64,000 nt of DNA from CAYQTL01 sp964420405 (GCA_964420405.1 CAYQTL010000002.1:124001-188000); one strand, 5' to 3'; positions 17,702 through 26,785 are shown, numbered from the stretch's first letter. Numbers and translations: made by a program. Notes: generated by a model not told the origin, from the letters alone.

Positions 17702-17929
17702 CAGCCGCCGCTCGCCGTCCCGATACCGGTCCCCGTGTGATGGCGTCCTCGTGCGACGGTCGGAAGCTGTGAAGGGAGATCGCGGCTCGGTCGGTCCGCT
17801 CGCGACCGTCCCTCGTCCGACGGGCACGCGGTCGTCGCACGCTGGACGAGCGCGCACGTTGCCGGGTGCCTCGCCCTCACGCCTGCAGGCCTCTTCACCC
17901 CGCCGGGGTCGGGATCACCGACGAAGGCG

Positions 17930-19735
17930 TCAGCCCAGGTGGCCGGTGTCCGAGTCCCCCATCTCCACGACTCGGTCGGGGAAGTACTCACGCCACCGTC
18001 GCGTGACGAGGGCGGCGGTGTCAGGGTCGCAGCGCAGCTCCGCCGGGTAGGACGGCTTCATTCTCGCGTCGATCACGATCGGTCCGGTGTAGACCAGGTG
18101 GTGTCGCTCGACCCTGGTGGCGGCGGCGTGCAGGTCCGCCGCCGGCTCGAATCGGGTGAAGGTGGTCCACAGGAAGCGGGCGGTGGTGACGCAGCTCCGC
18201 CGGGCGTCGTCCACCAGCACCACCAGCGGCCACGACGCGAGCTCCGGACACGACGCCAGCCGCGTCGCCGCCTGCGGCTCGTCTCCGAAGGACGGCCCGT
18301 CCACCACCAGGCAGCCGGCGCAGAACGGCACCGCGGTCCGCACCCCGGACGGCAACCCTCCCTCGAACGCCCGCGGCAGCTCGCGGACGGGATCCCCCAC
18401 CCCGAGCCAGATCCCCTTCGAACCCAGGTTCACCTCCGGGCCGGTGTAGTCGAGCGTGTCCATCGACAGGTTCGAGAGGACGTAGAGGTCGGTCTCCGGG
18501 CGCGTGCGGGCCAGGATGTGCTCCAGCGTCGCCGGGAAGTCCCGCAGGTCGACCCGCTGGTCGGTGACGAGCAGGAACTTGGTCAGGCTCAGCTGACCCT
18601 CGCCGAGGATCCGGAACGCGGCCGACATGGCCTCGCGGCGGTACCTCTGGCGCACCACCGCCGCCGCCAGGGCATGGTAGCCCGTGTCGCCGTACGACCA
18701 CAGGTCGACGACCGAGGGCATCACCACCGGGAACAGCGGCGACAGCAGGTGCTGCAGCTCGTCGCCGATGAAGACGTCCTCCTGGCGTGGCTTGCCCACC
18801 ACCGTCGCGGGGTAGACCGCGTCGGCACGGTGGGCGATCGCCTCCAGCCGCAGCACCGGGTAGTCATGGCGCAGCGAGTAGTAGCCGTAGTGGTCGCCGA
18901 ACGGTCCCTCCGGCCGTGTCTCCCAGGCGGGGACCCGGCCGACCAGCGCGAGCTCGGCGTCGGCGATCAGCGGATGGGGGCCCGGTCCCCGGCACGTGCG
19001 CAGCTTCGATCCGGCCAGCGCCGACGCCAGCACAAGCTCGGGCACGTTCTCCGGCAGCGGCGCGATCGCCGCCAGGATCAGCGCCGGCGGTCCCCCCAGG
19101 AACACCGTCGCCGGCAGGTCCTGGCCGCGCTCCCGCGCCGCCGCGTGGTGGAAGCCGCCGCCCTTGCCGATCTGCCAATGCATCCCCGACACCGTGGGCT
19201 CGTGCACCTGGAGGCGGTACATGCCCAGGTTGTGACCCCGGCCGTCGGGGTGCTCGGTGTAGACCAGGGGCAGCGTGAGGAACGGGCCGCCGTCCTCGGG
19301 CCACGACGTGATCGCCGGCAGCCGCCGCAGGTCCGGCGGCGCCATCACCCGCTCCATGACCGGCCCCCGCCGGACCCTCCGGCTACCGATGCGCAGGCCG
19401 GCGGCCACCAGGTCCCGGGCGGACCAGAGCGTGCCGAGGTCCGGCGGCAGGTCGTGCTGCAGCAGCTCGATGCCTCGCCGCAGCAGCGCGCCGGCCGTCT
19501 GCCCGAAGGCGAGCCGGGCCCTGCCGGTGGTGCCGAACAGGTTCGTGACCAGCGGGAACGCGGCGCCGCGGACGTCGCGGAACAGCAACGCCGGTCCCCC
19601 CGCCGCGATCACGCGCCGGTGGATTTCCGCCACCTCCAAGCGCGGGTCGACCTGGGCGGTGACCTCGACCAGCTCGCCCCGCACCCGCAGCCCGTCGAGG
19701 AGCTGGCGCAGGTCCCGGAATCCACCGTCTGCCAT
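17930..19735 (-). CDS. UbiD-family (prenylated-FMN) decarboxylase
   Basis: 601 residues, longer than E. coli UbiD. Family landmarks are RRVIAAGGPALLFRDVRG, PLVTNLFGTTGR, ITSWPEDGGPFLTLPLVYT, HNLGMYRLQV, GMHWQIGKGGGFHH, RPEGPFGDHYGYYS and PEVNLGSKGIWLGVG. It would decarboxylate an aromatic or unsaturated acid with prenylated FMN made by UbiX. A menaquinone (futalosine-route) or polyprenyl-hydroxybenzoate step is the usual role, but the substrate is not proven. In the segment that reads AEIVLEG in E. coli UbiD, this protein has AELALVG, so the second Glu is Val. No ubiX or mqn gene is in the window. The ATG start is divergent from the GGDEF-EAL gene. Confidence 0.85.
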   Translation of the reverse strand: MADGGFRDLRQLLDGLRVRGELVEVTAQVDPRLEVAEIHRRVIAAGGPALLFRDVRGAAFPLVTNLFGTTGRARLAFGQTAGALLRRGIELLQHDLPPDLGTLWSARDLVAAGLRIGSRRVRRGPVMERVMAPPDLRRLPAITSWPEDGGPFLTLPLVYTEHPDGRGHNLGMYRLQVHEPTVSGMHWQIGKGGGFHHAAARERGQDLPATVFLGGPPALILAAIAPLPENVPELVLASALAGSKLRTCRGPGPHPLIADAELALVGRVPAWETRPEGPFGDHYGYYSLRHDYPVLRLEAIAHRADAVYPATVVGKPRQEDVFIGDELQHLLSPLFPVVMPSVVDLWSYGDTGYHALAAAVVRQRYRREAMSAAFRILGEGQLSLTKFLLVTDQRVDLRDFPATLEHILARTRPETDLYVLSNLSMDTLDYTGPEVNLGSKGIWLGVGDPVRELPRAFEGGLPSGVRTAVPFCAGCLVVDGPSFGDEPQAATRLASCPELASWPLVVLVDDARRSCVTTARFLWTTFTRFEPAADLHAAATRVERHHLVYTGPIVIDARMKPSYPAELRCDPDTAALVTRRWREYFPDRVVEMGDSDTGHLG

Positions 19736-19901
19736 CGCTGGAGACTACCACCGGCGGCGGCTTCCGCGGGCCGGCCCGTCCGATCGGAAGGAGCAGGTCT
19801 GCCTGCCTCCGCGAGGGATCCGCCCCCGTGCGACGGTGGGAGTCGGAATCGACGGCGAATCCGTGGAACAATGGTCCGACGTCGAGCGCACTGCTGGAGC
19901 C

Positions 19902-22889
19902 ATGGTGACCCTCGAGCCCACACCGCACCGTAGCGACGCCGAGTGGTTCCGGACGCTCGCGGAGTCCGCCTGGTTCGGGGTGTTCGTCTACCGCGGGAAC
20001 AGGTTCTTCTACGTCAACCGCGCCAGCGCCAGGATCACCGGCTACGACCAGGCCGCGTTGCTGCGGATGGGTCCCGAGGACCTGATCCACCCCGAGTCGC
20101 AGGCGAGCCTGCCCGCGATCGACAGCCGTACCGGGCTCTACCCGACCACGGCCGACCCCGTCGAGGCCCGCATCGTGTGCCGCGACGGCGGCATCCGATG
20201 GATCGCCCTGACCACCGGGACGGTCGAGTTCAGCGGCTTCCGCGCCGGCCTCGGCACGGCCGTCGACATCACGCTGCAGAAGACGGCTCAGGCCGCCCTC
20301 GCCAGGAGCCTGGACGTCCAGCACGTGCTGACCGAGATCTCCCAGCGGTTCCTGCGGCTCGACCCGGCCCGCCTCGACGAAGGCATCGCGACGGTCCTCG
20401 GGCTGCTGGGTCGGACCGCCAAGGTCGACCGCTGCTCGCTGTTCCGGATCTCCGCCGACCGCCGCGAGGCCCGGTGCAGCCACGACTGGTGCCGCGAGGG
20501 CGTCCCCTCGCTGCGCGAGACCGGCCGTGCGGCCCCGGCGGACGTCTTCCCGCGGTTCCGGCGGCGGCTCGAGGAGCGCGACGTCGTCACCGTCGCGAGT
20601 CTCGACGACCTGCCGGCCGAGGCCGACGGCGAGCGGCGGTGGTTCGAGGAGTCGGGAGTCCGCTCGTTCGCCATGGTGCCGTTCCACCTCGGCGACGAGC
20701 TCGCCGGGTTCGTCACCTTCGGGGCGGTGGAGGGCGCGCGGAAATGGGGCGACGAGGAGCTGCAGCTGCTGCGGGTCGGCGGCGAGGTGATCGGCGCGGC
20801 GCTGTACCGGCTACGGTCCGAGATCGAGCTTCGTGACAGCCGCGAACGGCTCGAGCTGGCGCAGATCGCCGGCCGGAGCGTGGCCTGGGAGTGGGACCTG
20901 GCGAGCGACCGGATGGTGTTCTCCACCTCGGCCAGCCACGTCTTCGGGATCGCCCCCGAGAACGTCCCGTGCACCGGAGCCGAGCTGCGGCTGATGGTCC
21001 CCCCGGAGGACCGCGAACGGATCAGCGACCGTTTCCGCGCGGTCTTCCGATCGGGCGAGCCCTATGTCCTGGAGCACCGCATCACCATGCCGGACGGCCA
21101 GCGGCGGTGGATCTCGGCGCGGGGCCAGCCCGAGCGCGACAGCCGGGGACGTGTGCAGCGGATCGTGGGCGTGTCGGCGGACGTGACCGAGCGGATCCAG
21201 GCCGAGCTGGCGTTGCGGCAGGAGAAGGAGCGCGCGCTCGTGACGCTGTCGTCGATCGGCGACGGGGTGATCCGGACCGACCGCGAGGGCCGCATCGACT
21301 TCCTCAACCCGGCCGCCGAACGGCTCACCGGGCGGCGTCCCCCGGAGGCTCTCGGCCGGCCGCTGTCGGAGGTGTACCGGGTCGCGGACGAGGCCACCGG
21401 CCGGCTGCGGCCGGACCCGGTGTCGCAGTGTCTGGAGGCCGGCCGCGTGGTGGAGTCCACCGGACCGGCGGTGCTGCTGCGCGAGGACGGCTCGGAGTTC
21501 GCGGTGCGCGACTCCGCCGCACCCATCTTCGGTCATGACGGCCTGCCGATCGGCGCCGTGCTGGTGGTCCAGGACGTCACCCGCGTGCGCCGCCTCGAAC
21601 GCGAGATGGCGTACCTGGCGACCCGCGACCCCCTCACCGGCCTGATCAACCGGCGGGAGTTCGAGCGGCGCCTGCAGGAGGCGATCCGAGAGGCGTCGTT
21701 CGCCGGCCAGTCGCACTGTCTGTGCTACCTCGACCTCGACGACTTCAAGGTCCTCAACGACACCTGCGGCCACGTCGCCGGCGACGAGCTCCTGCGCCAG
21801 CTGACCGGCGTCCTGGCGGCGTCGATCCCGGCCGAGGACACCATCGCGAGGCTCGGCGGTGACGAGTTCGGGATCCTGCTGCGCAACTGCACCCTGGACG
21901 AAGGGCGGACGTCCGCCGAGGCGGTCCTCGATGCCGTCCGCAGCTTCCGGTTTCTCTGGCAGGACACCGTCTACGAGGTCCGGGCGAGCGTCGGGATCGT
22001 CTCCATCGGTCGCGAGCGCGGCAGCCTTCCCGAGCTGCTCAGCGCCGCCGACGCCGCCTGCTACGTCGCCAAGGACCGCGGCCGCAACCGGGTCCACGTC
22101 AGCGAGCCCGACGACGCCGAGATCGCGCTGCGCTACCTGGAGATGGGCTGGATCCAGCGGATCAACGCGGCGCTGGACGAGAGCCGCTTCGTGCTCTACG
22201 GGCAGCCGATCCGGCCGCTGCGCGACAGGCGCGGCGAGGAGTTCGTCGAGGTCCTGCTGCGGCTGGTGGACGAGAGCGGCGAGATCATCGCGCCCGAGCA
22301 GTTCCTCACCGCCGCCGAGCGCTACCGGATCATGCCCTCGATCGACCGCTGGGTCGTGCGGGAGGCCCTCGGGGTGGTCGCCGCCGACCGGACCGCCACC
22401 ACCTTCGCCATCAACCTCTCGGGCCAGTCCTTCGGCGACGCCAGCCTGCTCGACCTGATCGTCGAGCTGCTCGACCACCACCGGGTCGACGGCCGGCGCG
22501 TGTGCTTCGAGATCACCGAGACCACCGCGATCTCCAACCTCAGCATCGCCCAGAGCTTCATCGACGTGCTGCGCAGCCGCGGCTGCCGCTTCATCCTCGA
22601 CGACTTCGGCAGCGGCCTGTCGTCCTTCCGGTACCTCAGGAGCCTGCCGGTCAGCCTCCTGAAGATCGACGGCGAGATCGTGCGCCACGTGGCCCACGAT
22701 CCCATCCAGCGCGAGATGGTGACAGCCATCCGCCGGATCGGCGAGACCATGGGGCTGCGGACCATCGGCGAGTGGGTCGAGAGCCGCGCGGTCGCGGAGA
22801 CGCTGCGCGACATCGGCGTCGACTACGCGCAGGGGTTCTGGGTCGCCCGCCCCCGCCCGCTGGTCGGAGCCGCCGATCCCGTACCGTGA
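19902..22889 (+). CDS. PAS-GAF-PAS-PAS-GGDEF-EAL cyclic-di-GMP signalling protein
   Basis: A 995-residue soluble sensor that makes and/or degrades c-di-GMP. The order is PAS (~10-130), GAF (~140-310), PAS (~310-436), PAS (~440-566), GGDEF (~570-735) and EAL (~745-990). The cyclase motif RLGGDEFGILL (at ~652) is intact. The usual RxxD inhibitory site before it reads PAED, so product inhibition is probably lost. In the phosphodiesterase domain the signature is EVL in place of EAL (~781). The metal and base residues are present: INLSG, FEITETT, LDDFGSG, LLKID and GEWVES. Both activities are therefore possible. ATG at 19902 follows GGAG; the frame upstream is shadow of the ubiD-like gene. No transmembrane segment, so it senses cytosolic signals. 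Confidence 0.88.
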   Translation: MVTLEPTPHRSDAEWFRTLAESAWFGVFVYRGNRFFYVNRASARITGYDQAALLRMGPEDLIHPESQASLPAIDSRTGLYPTTADPVEARIVCRDGGIRWIALTTGTVEFSGFRAGLGTAVDITLQKTAQAALARSLDVQHVLTEISQRFLRLDPARLDEGIATVLGLLGRTAKVDRCSLFRISADRREARCSHDWCREGVPSLRETGRAAPADVFPRFRRRLEERDVVTVASLDDLPAEADGERRWFEESGVRSFAMVPFHLGDELAGFVTFGAVEGARKWGDEELQLLRVGGEVIGAALYRLRSEIELRDSRERLELAQIAGRSVAWEWDLASDRMVFSTSASHVFGIAPENVPCTGAELRLMVPPEDRERISDRFRAVFRSGEPYVLEHRITMPDGQRRWISARGQPERDSRGRVQRIVGVSADVTERIQAELALRQEKERALVTLSSIGDGVIRTDREGRIDFLNPAAERLTGRRPPEALGRPLSEVYRVADEATGRLRPDPVSQCLEAGRVVESTGPAVLLREDGSEFAVRDSAAPIFGHDGLPIGAVLVVQDVTRVRRLEREMAYLATRDPLTGLINRREFERRLQEAIREASFAGQSHCLCYLDLDDFKVLNDTCGHVAGDELLRQLTGVLAASIPAEDTIARLGGDEFGILLRNCTLDEGRTSAEAVLDAVRSFRFLWQDTVYEVRASVGIVSIGRERGSLPELLSAADAACYVAKDRGRNRVHVSEPDDAEIALRYLEMGWIQRINAALDESRFVLYGQPIRPLRDRRGEEFVEVLLRLVDESGEIIAPEQFLTAAERYRIMPSIDRWVVREALGVVAADRTATTFAINLSGQSFGDASLLDLIVELLDHHRVDGRRVCFEITETTAISNLSIAQSFIDVLRSRGCRFILDDFGSGLSSFRYLRSLPVSLLKIDGEIVRHVAHDPIQREMVTAIRRIGETMGLRTIGEWVESRAVAETLRDIGVDYAQGFWVARPRPLVGAADPVP

Positions 22890-22904
22890 TGCCGCACTGC
22901 GGCA
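22890..22904. promoter_or_regulatory. Perfect 15-bp palindrome, candidate PhaR operator
   Basis: TGCCGCACTGCGGCA, with 7-base arms and a 1-base centre. It begins directly after the stop of the GGDEF-EAL gene, about 140 bases before the phaR promoter. Degenerate copies lie in the phaR and phasin promoters, so this is the best-preserved member of that operator family in the window. Confidence 0.55.
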
Positions 22905-23032
22905 ACCTCGAGCGCACACGGGCCGCAACGACCAGGACACGTGCGAGGCCGGTCGCGCCCCTCCCGTTCGATGTCATTCTCAAAAAAGCGGCTTCGGCCG
23001 GTTCCGCCCGGCAGCGAGCGGCCCGGCGGGGC

Positions 23033-23061
23033 TTGACGGGCTTGCCGCAGCGCGGTACATT
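23033..23061 (+). promoter_or_regulatory. phaR promoter with operator in the spacer
   Basis: TTGACG (23033-23038), a 17-base spacer and TACATT (23056-23061). The spacer contains TGCCGCAGCGCGGTA (23043-23057), an imperfect copy of the palindrome at 22890, and a half-site TGCCGCA follows at 23068-23074. Bound repressor would cover the promoter, which suggests autoregulation. Confidence 0.6.
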
Positions 23062-23099
23062 TTGCGATGCCGCAGCCGAACACGGCCTGGAGTTCCATC

Positions 23100-23585
23100 A
23101 TGATTCGACTGATCAAACGGTACGGCAGCCGGAAGCTCTACGACACCGAGGAGAGCCGCTACGTGTCGTTGGACGAGCTCGCCGGCTGGATCCGCCATGG
23201 CCAGCAGATCCGCGTCGTCGACAACAAGACCTCCGAGGACGTCACTGCACAGACGCTGACCCAGATCATCTCCGAGGAGGGGCGCAAAGGTACCAGCCTG
23301 CTGCCCAACGAGCTGCTCCACGAGCTCATCCGGATCGGCGAGCAGGCGGTCAGCAGCGGCGTCGAGCAGCTCCAGTTCCGGATGGACAGGCTGGTCCAGG
23401 CATCCATCGACCGGATCGGCCCCGTGCGGCGGGCGCGGGAGGAGATGGGCCGGCTGCGCGAGCGCCTGGAGGAGCTCGAGACCTCCCTCGCGGAGCTCGA
23501 GAGCGAGCGAGTCGACGGCGGGGCGCCGTCGGCGACGAGGGCTCCGGCCGGCTCCCGCGGGCGGTCGAGCGGCACCTCCGGGTGA
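23100..23585 (+). CDS. phaR: Polyhydroxyalkanoate synthesis regulator PhaR (PHB accumulation regulator)
   Basis: 161 residues. The first ~65 match the PHB/PHA accumulation regulator DNA-binding domain: LIKRYGSRKLYDTEESRYVS, then ELAGWIRHGQQIRVVDNKT and EDVTAQTLTQII. Residues ~70-140 form amphipathic helices with a coiled coil (EEMGRLRERLEELETSLAEL), and the tail is low-complexity Ser/Gly/Arg. In the family, PhaR represses phasin and its own gene and lets go of DNA when it binds PHA granules. Here the phasin gene (34357) carries the same operator. ATG at 23100 has GGAG eight bases upstream; an in-frame upstream ATG would overlap the operator. No PHA synthase gene is in the window. Confidence 0.88.
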   Translation: MIRLIKRYGSRKLYDTEESRYVSLDELAGWIRHGQQIRVVDNKTSEDVTAQTLTQIISEEGRKGTSLLPNELLHELIRIGEQAVSSGVEQLQFRMDRLVQASIDRIGPVRRAREEMGRLRERLEELETSLAELESERVDGGAPSATRAPAGSRGRSSGTSG

Positions 23586-23592
23586 GCCTGCG

Positions 23593-23625
23593 CCGGGACG
23601 AGCCGACGGGCGGCCGTCGTCCCGG
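23593..23625 (+). terminator. Hairpin after phaR (possible terminator)
   Basis: A perfect 9-base inverted repeat (CCGGGACGA / TCGTCCCGG) with a 15-base loop starts eight bases after the phaR stop. No U-tract follows, so intrinsic termination is doubtful. Confidence 0.35.
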
Positions 23626-23654
23626 TCCCCGGCTGCGCGGGACCTGAAGCAGAC

Positions 23655-23810
23655 ATGACCGGCCCGGTGGGCAGCACGTCGACCGTCGGGCTCGCGCTCG
23701 CGGGCGGCGGTTTCCAGGGCTCGACCTACGGGATCGGCGCCATCCGCGCCTTCGCGGCGAGGCTCGACCCACCACTGCTGGAGATCGAGCGACTCATCGG
23801 CGACCGCTGA
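23655..23810 (+). pseudogene. Possible remnant of a patatin-like phospholipase gene
   Basis: A 51-residue frame reads VGLALAGGGFQGSTYGIGAI near its start, which looks like the N-terminal oxyanion loop of patatin-like phospholipases. It then passes straight to ARLDPPLLEIERLIGDR, which resembles the last residues of such proteins. The catalytic GxSxG and Asp segments are absent, so an internal deletion would have removed nearly the whole enzyme. The last 17 bases overlap the end of the convergent kinase gene. It could also be a chance frame; the patatin resemblance rests on one short motif. Confidence 0.35.
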
Positions 23811-25821
23811 CCGCGCGGATCACCTCCAGCAGCCGCTGCGCCCGGTAGGGTTTCTGGAGGAACGCGGCTGGCGCCGGCCCGCCTCCCAGGTCGCTGCCGG
23901 TCCCCTCCGCGTACCCGCTCGACAGCACCACCGGCTGCCCCGGACGGATCTCCCGGATGCCGTCGTGCGCCTGCCGCCCGCCCATCCGGGGCATCACCAG
24001 ATCGAGGAGGACGACGTCGAACCCGTCGGGATCGGCGCGGAACGCCTCCACCGCCGAGCGCCCGTCCTCGACCGCGACCACCTCGAGGCCGGCGGCCTCG
24101 AGCATGCCCTCCACCGTCGCCCGGACGCCGTCGTCGTCGTCGGCCACGAGCACGCGCAGTGGCCGGACGCCGGCCCCGGACCGCGCCTCGGGGCTGTCGC
24201 CCTCGGCCCGCCGGTCGGTGGACGTCAGCGGCAGGTACACCCACACCCTCGTCCCCTCCCCGGGCGCGCTGTCGATGTCGACCGCACCCCCGGCCCGCCG
24301 GACGACCCCACGCACCGCCGCCATGCCCATGCCGCGGCCGGTGAACTTGGTGCTGAAGAACGGGTCGAACACCCTTTCCAGGGTCGACGCCTCCATACCG
24401 CATCCGCGGTCGCGCACCTCGAGTGCCGCGTACCGGCCGGGTCGCGCGGCGTCACCCACCGTCAGCCGCCGCAGGGTCGTCCGGTCGAGCACCGCCTCGC
24501 CCAGCTCGACCACCACCGGCGACGATCCCGACACCGCCTCGGCGGCGTTGTCCACCAGGCTCGCCACCACCTGTCGCAGGTCCGCGGGGTCCGCGATCAC
24601 CGGCAGCGGGCCGCCCACCAGCCGGAGCTCGATCGGAATCCGCGCCGGCACCGTGCGCCGGAGCGCGGCCTCCATGCCGCGGACCAGCTCGACCAGGTCC
24701 ACCTCCTCGGCGGGAGCGGCACCCCCGCCGGAGAACGCCAGCATCTGCCGGACAAGCTCGGCCGCGCTCTCGGCCGCGCCGCGGATCCTGTCGAGCTGCT
24801 CGTCGAGCCCGGACCGGTCGTCCGGCCGCAGCCGCGCCAGGTCGCAGCTGCCCAGGATGCTCTGCAGCAGATTGTTGAAGTCGTGCGCGACACCCCCGGC
24901 GAGCACCGCCAGGCTCTCGAGCCGCTGCAGCTCCTGCAGCCGCCGTTCCATCTGCCGCCGGTCGGCCTCGGCGCGGGTCTTCTCCACCGCCCGGGCGACC
25001 GGTCCGGCCGCGTAGGCCAGCAGCTCGAGGTCGTGGTCGTCGTAGCGCCGGGGATCGTCGTAGCTCTGCACCGCCATCACGCCGAAGGCGTCGCCGTCGG
25101 TCCGCAGCGGAACGCCGAGCCACTGCGCCGAGTCGGTGCCCACCAGCTCGACCTCGCCGGACTCGGACAGCCGGCGGTGCCGCTCGGGTGTCACCAGCGC
25201 CGGTCTGCCGGTGCGACGGACCCAGTCCGTCAGCGAGCCGTCCAGAGGCAGCCCCTCGTACTCGGACAGCGTGTCGTGCGCGTCACGGTAGAACGGGAAC
25301 GAGTACCGCCCCGAGCCCGGGTCGTACAGCGCCACGTAGAAGTTCGAGGTGTCGAGGGCCGACTCGAGCAGCTCGGCGATGCGCGCGATCAGCGCCCCGA
25401 GCCCGGGCGCTTCCGACGGCGTCGTGCCGATCCGCAGCATCACCTGCTCCGCGACCCTCGATCGGTGGAGCTCCGTGATGTCCTCCACCGACGCCTCCAA
25501 CCATCCATCGTCCGGCATCACCCGGGCCGAGATCCGGGCCCACATCCTCGTCCCGTCCCGCCGGACGAGCTCCACCTCCCGCCCGACGACCTCGCCGCAG
25601 CGCTCGAGATCGCGAACCAGCCGCTCGCGCTCCTCCGGCCGCCGGTACAGCACGATCGTCTCGAGCGTGCCGACGACCTCCGACGGCGAGTCGAAGCCGA
25701 ACATCCGGGCCGCCGCACGATTGGCCAGCAGCACCTTGCCGTCGGAGACCCGCGTTCGGACGAGTCCGACGCGGGTCCGTTCGAACAGGTCGCGGTACCC
25801 GCCGCGAGAGGTTCCGGTCAC
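23794..25821 (-). CDS. Hybrid sensor histidine kinase (PAS-GAF-HisKA-HATPase-REC)
   Basis: A 675-residue soluble kinase. A PAS domain (DLFERTRVGLVRTRV...ANRAAARMFGF) and PAC segment are followed by a GAF domain (~135-300). HisKA has the phospho-acceptor His at ~312 in AGGVAHDFNNLLQSILGS. The ATPase domain has N-box VDNAAEAV, G1 RDRGCGM, F-box FDPFFSTKFTGRGMGMA and G2 PGEGTRV. The C-terminal receiver has the acidic pair VLVADDDDG, the phospho-acceptor Asp at ~606 (VVLLDLVMPRMGG) and Lys in LQKPY. The receiver has no output domain, so phosphate probably passes to a separate protein. The start is GTG overlapping the stop of the TPR gene (GTGA), so the two are translationally coupled. Confidence 0.9.
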   Translation of the reverse strand: MTGTSRGGYRDLFERTRVGLVRTRVSDGKVLLANRAAARMFGFDSPSEVVGTLETIVLYRRPEERERLVRDLERCGEVVGREVELVRRDGTRMWARISARVMPDDGWLEASVEDITELHRSRVAEQVMLRIGTTPSEAPGLGALIARIAELLESALDTSNFYVALYDPGSGRYSFPFYRDAHDTLSEYEGLPLDGSLTDWVRRTGRPALVTPERHRRLSESGEVELVGTDSAQWLGVPLRTDGDAFGVMAVQSYDDPRRYDDHDLELLAYAAGPVARAVEKTRAEADRRQMERRLQELQRLESLAVLAGGVAHDFNNLLQSILGSCDLARLRPDDRSGLDEQLDRIRGAAESAAELVRQMLAFSGGGAAPAEEVDLVELVRGMEAALRRTVPARIPIELRLVGGPLPVIADPADLRQVVASLVDNAAEAVSGSSPVVVELGEAVLDRTTLRRLTVGDAARPGRYAALEVRDRGCGMEASTLERVFDPFFSTKFTGRGMGMAAVRGVVRRAGGAVDIDSAPGEGTRVWVYLPLTSTDRRAEGDSPEARSGAGVRPLRVLVADDDDGVRATVEGMLEAAGLEVVAVEDGRSAVEAFRADPDGFDVVLLDLVMPRMGGRQAHDGIREIRPGQPVVLSSGYAEGTGSDLGGGPAPAAFLQKPYRAQRLLEVIRAVSGRR

Positions 25822-26570
25822 GGGAAGATCCTCGCGTAGAGGTCCGCCGCAAGCTCCGGCGCGGCCTGCTTCAGCGCCGCGTACTGCTCGACCGCCGCGT
25901 CCCGCCGGCCGGCGTACAGCGCGGCGACCCCGAGCCCGTACCGTGCCCGCGCGTGGTCCGGGTCGGCGTCCACGACCGCCTCGAACTCGACGATGGCCGC
26001 GTCGAGCCGGTTCAGGTGGTACAGCGCCACCGCCAGGCCCATCCTCGCCTCGAGGTCCGCCGGGTCCATCGCCACCAGGGTGCGGGCGGCGGCGGCCGCG
26101 CGCGCATGGCGATCCGCGGCTGCCGCGAGCACGACGAGATCGCGAAGAGCATCCACGTCGCCAGGGTCGCGCTCGAGAAGCCAGTCGAGCTCCCGCAGGG
26201 CGTCCGCGGTGCGGCCGGCCGCGGCGCAGGCGGCCACCCGCAACCGGCGGACCTCCGCCGCTTCCGGCCGCAGGTCCCGGGCCTCGGTGTAGCGCTCGCA
26301 GGCCTCCTCCCCTTCGCCGAGGCCGTCGAGCGCGGCCGCGAGACCGAGGGTCGCCTGGAACCGCCGCTCGTCTCCGGATGCCGCTCCGAGGGCGGCCCGG
26401 TAGTGGGCCAGCGCCTGCTCGAGCTCGCCCTGCTCCAGCGCTCGGTAGCCGGCCCGCAGCTCCACCAGGTACGGGTCGTCGCGCGCCGCCCCCGCCGGGA
26501 CCGACCCGGCGAGCGCGATCGCCGTCCCGAGCACGGCCCGTGCCCATCGCCCCAGAGCCCTCGCCGTCAT
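25818..26570 (-). CDS. Exported TPR-repeat protein
   Basis: 250 residues. The N-terminal signal (ARAVLGTAIALAGSVPAGA) suggests a periplasmic location. The rest is a run of about six tetratricopeptide repeats, recognisable by the A...G.AL..Y..AL pattern (GYRALEQGELEQALAHYRAAL; GLAVALYHLNRLDAAIVEF; GLGVAALYAGRRDAAVEQY). It is a protein-protein interaction scaffold with no catalytic motif. The start is ATG at 26570 with GGAG five bases upstream. It is the first gene of a two-gene unit with the hybrid kinase, and it lies divergent from mltD. Confidence 0.82.
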   Translation of the reverse strand: MTARALGRWARAVLGTAIALAGSVPAGAARDDPYLVELRAGYRALEQGELEQALAHYRAALGAASGDERRFQATLGLAAALDGLGEGEEACERYTEARDLRPEAAEVRRLRVAACAAAGRTADALRELDWLLERDPGDVDALRDLVVLAAAADRHARAAAAARTLVAMDPADLEARMGLAVALYHLNRLDAAIVEFEAVVDADPDHARARYGLGVAALYAGRRDAAVEQYAALKQAAPELAADLYARIFP

Positions 26571-26733
26571 GAGTCTCCACTCCATCCTACACACTGTCAG
26601 GTCGGCCGGGAAGCGCCCGCCGGTCGTCCCTCAGGCAACGACCATGCCGATACAAGCAATGACCGTGCCGGCACTGACGGAGATGCGGCCGTCGTCGGAC
26701 GTCCACCTCCGTCCACCGCCGTGCGGTCGCGTG

Positions 26734-26739
26734 TATCAT
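26734..26739 (+). promoter_or_regulatory. Candidate -10 element for mltD-nnr-tsaE
   Basis: TATCAT lies 47 bases before the GTG of the lytic transglycosylase gene, in the 215-base divergent gap. The same hexamer precedes hemA and the gene at 31371. No convincing -35 was found. Confidence 0.3.
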
Positions 26740-26785
26740 CGGCCGAGCCGGACGGCCGACGTCCGGATCGTCGAGGAGGTTCTCC

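Noticed and set aside
22978..22998. T-run with a CGGC/GCCG hairpin on the minus strand upstream of phaR, as a terminator
   Set aside because: The stem is only four base pairs, and the nearest minus-strand gene ends 800 bases away.
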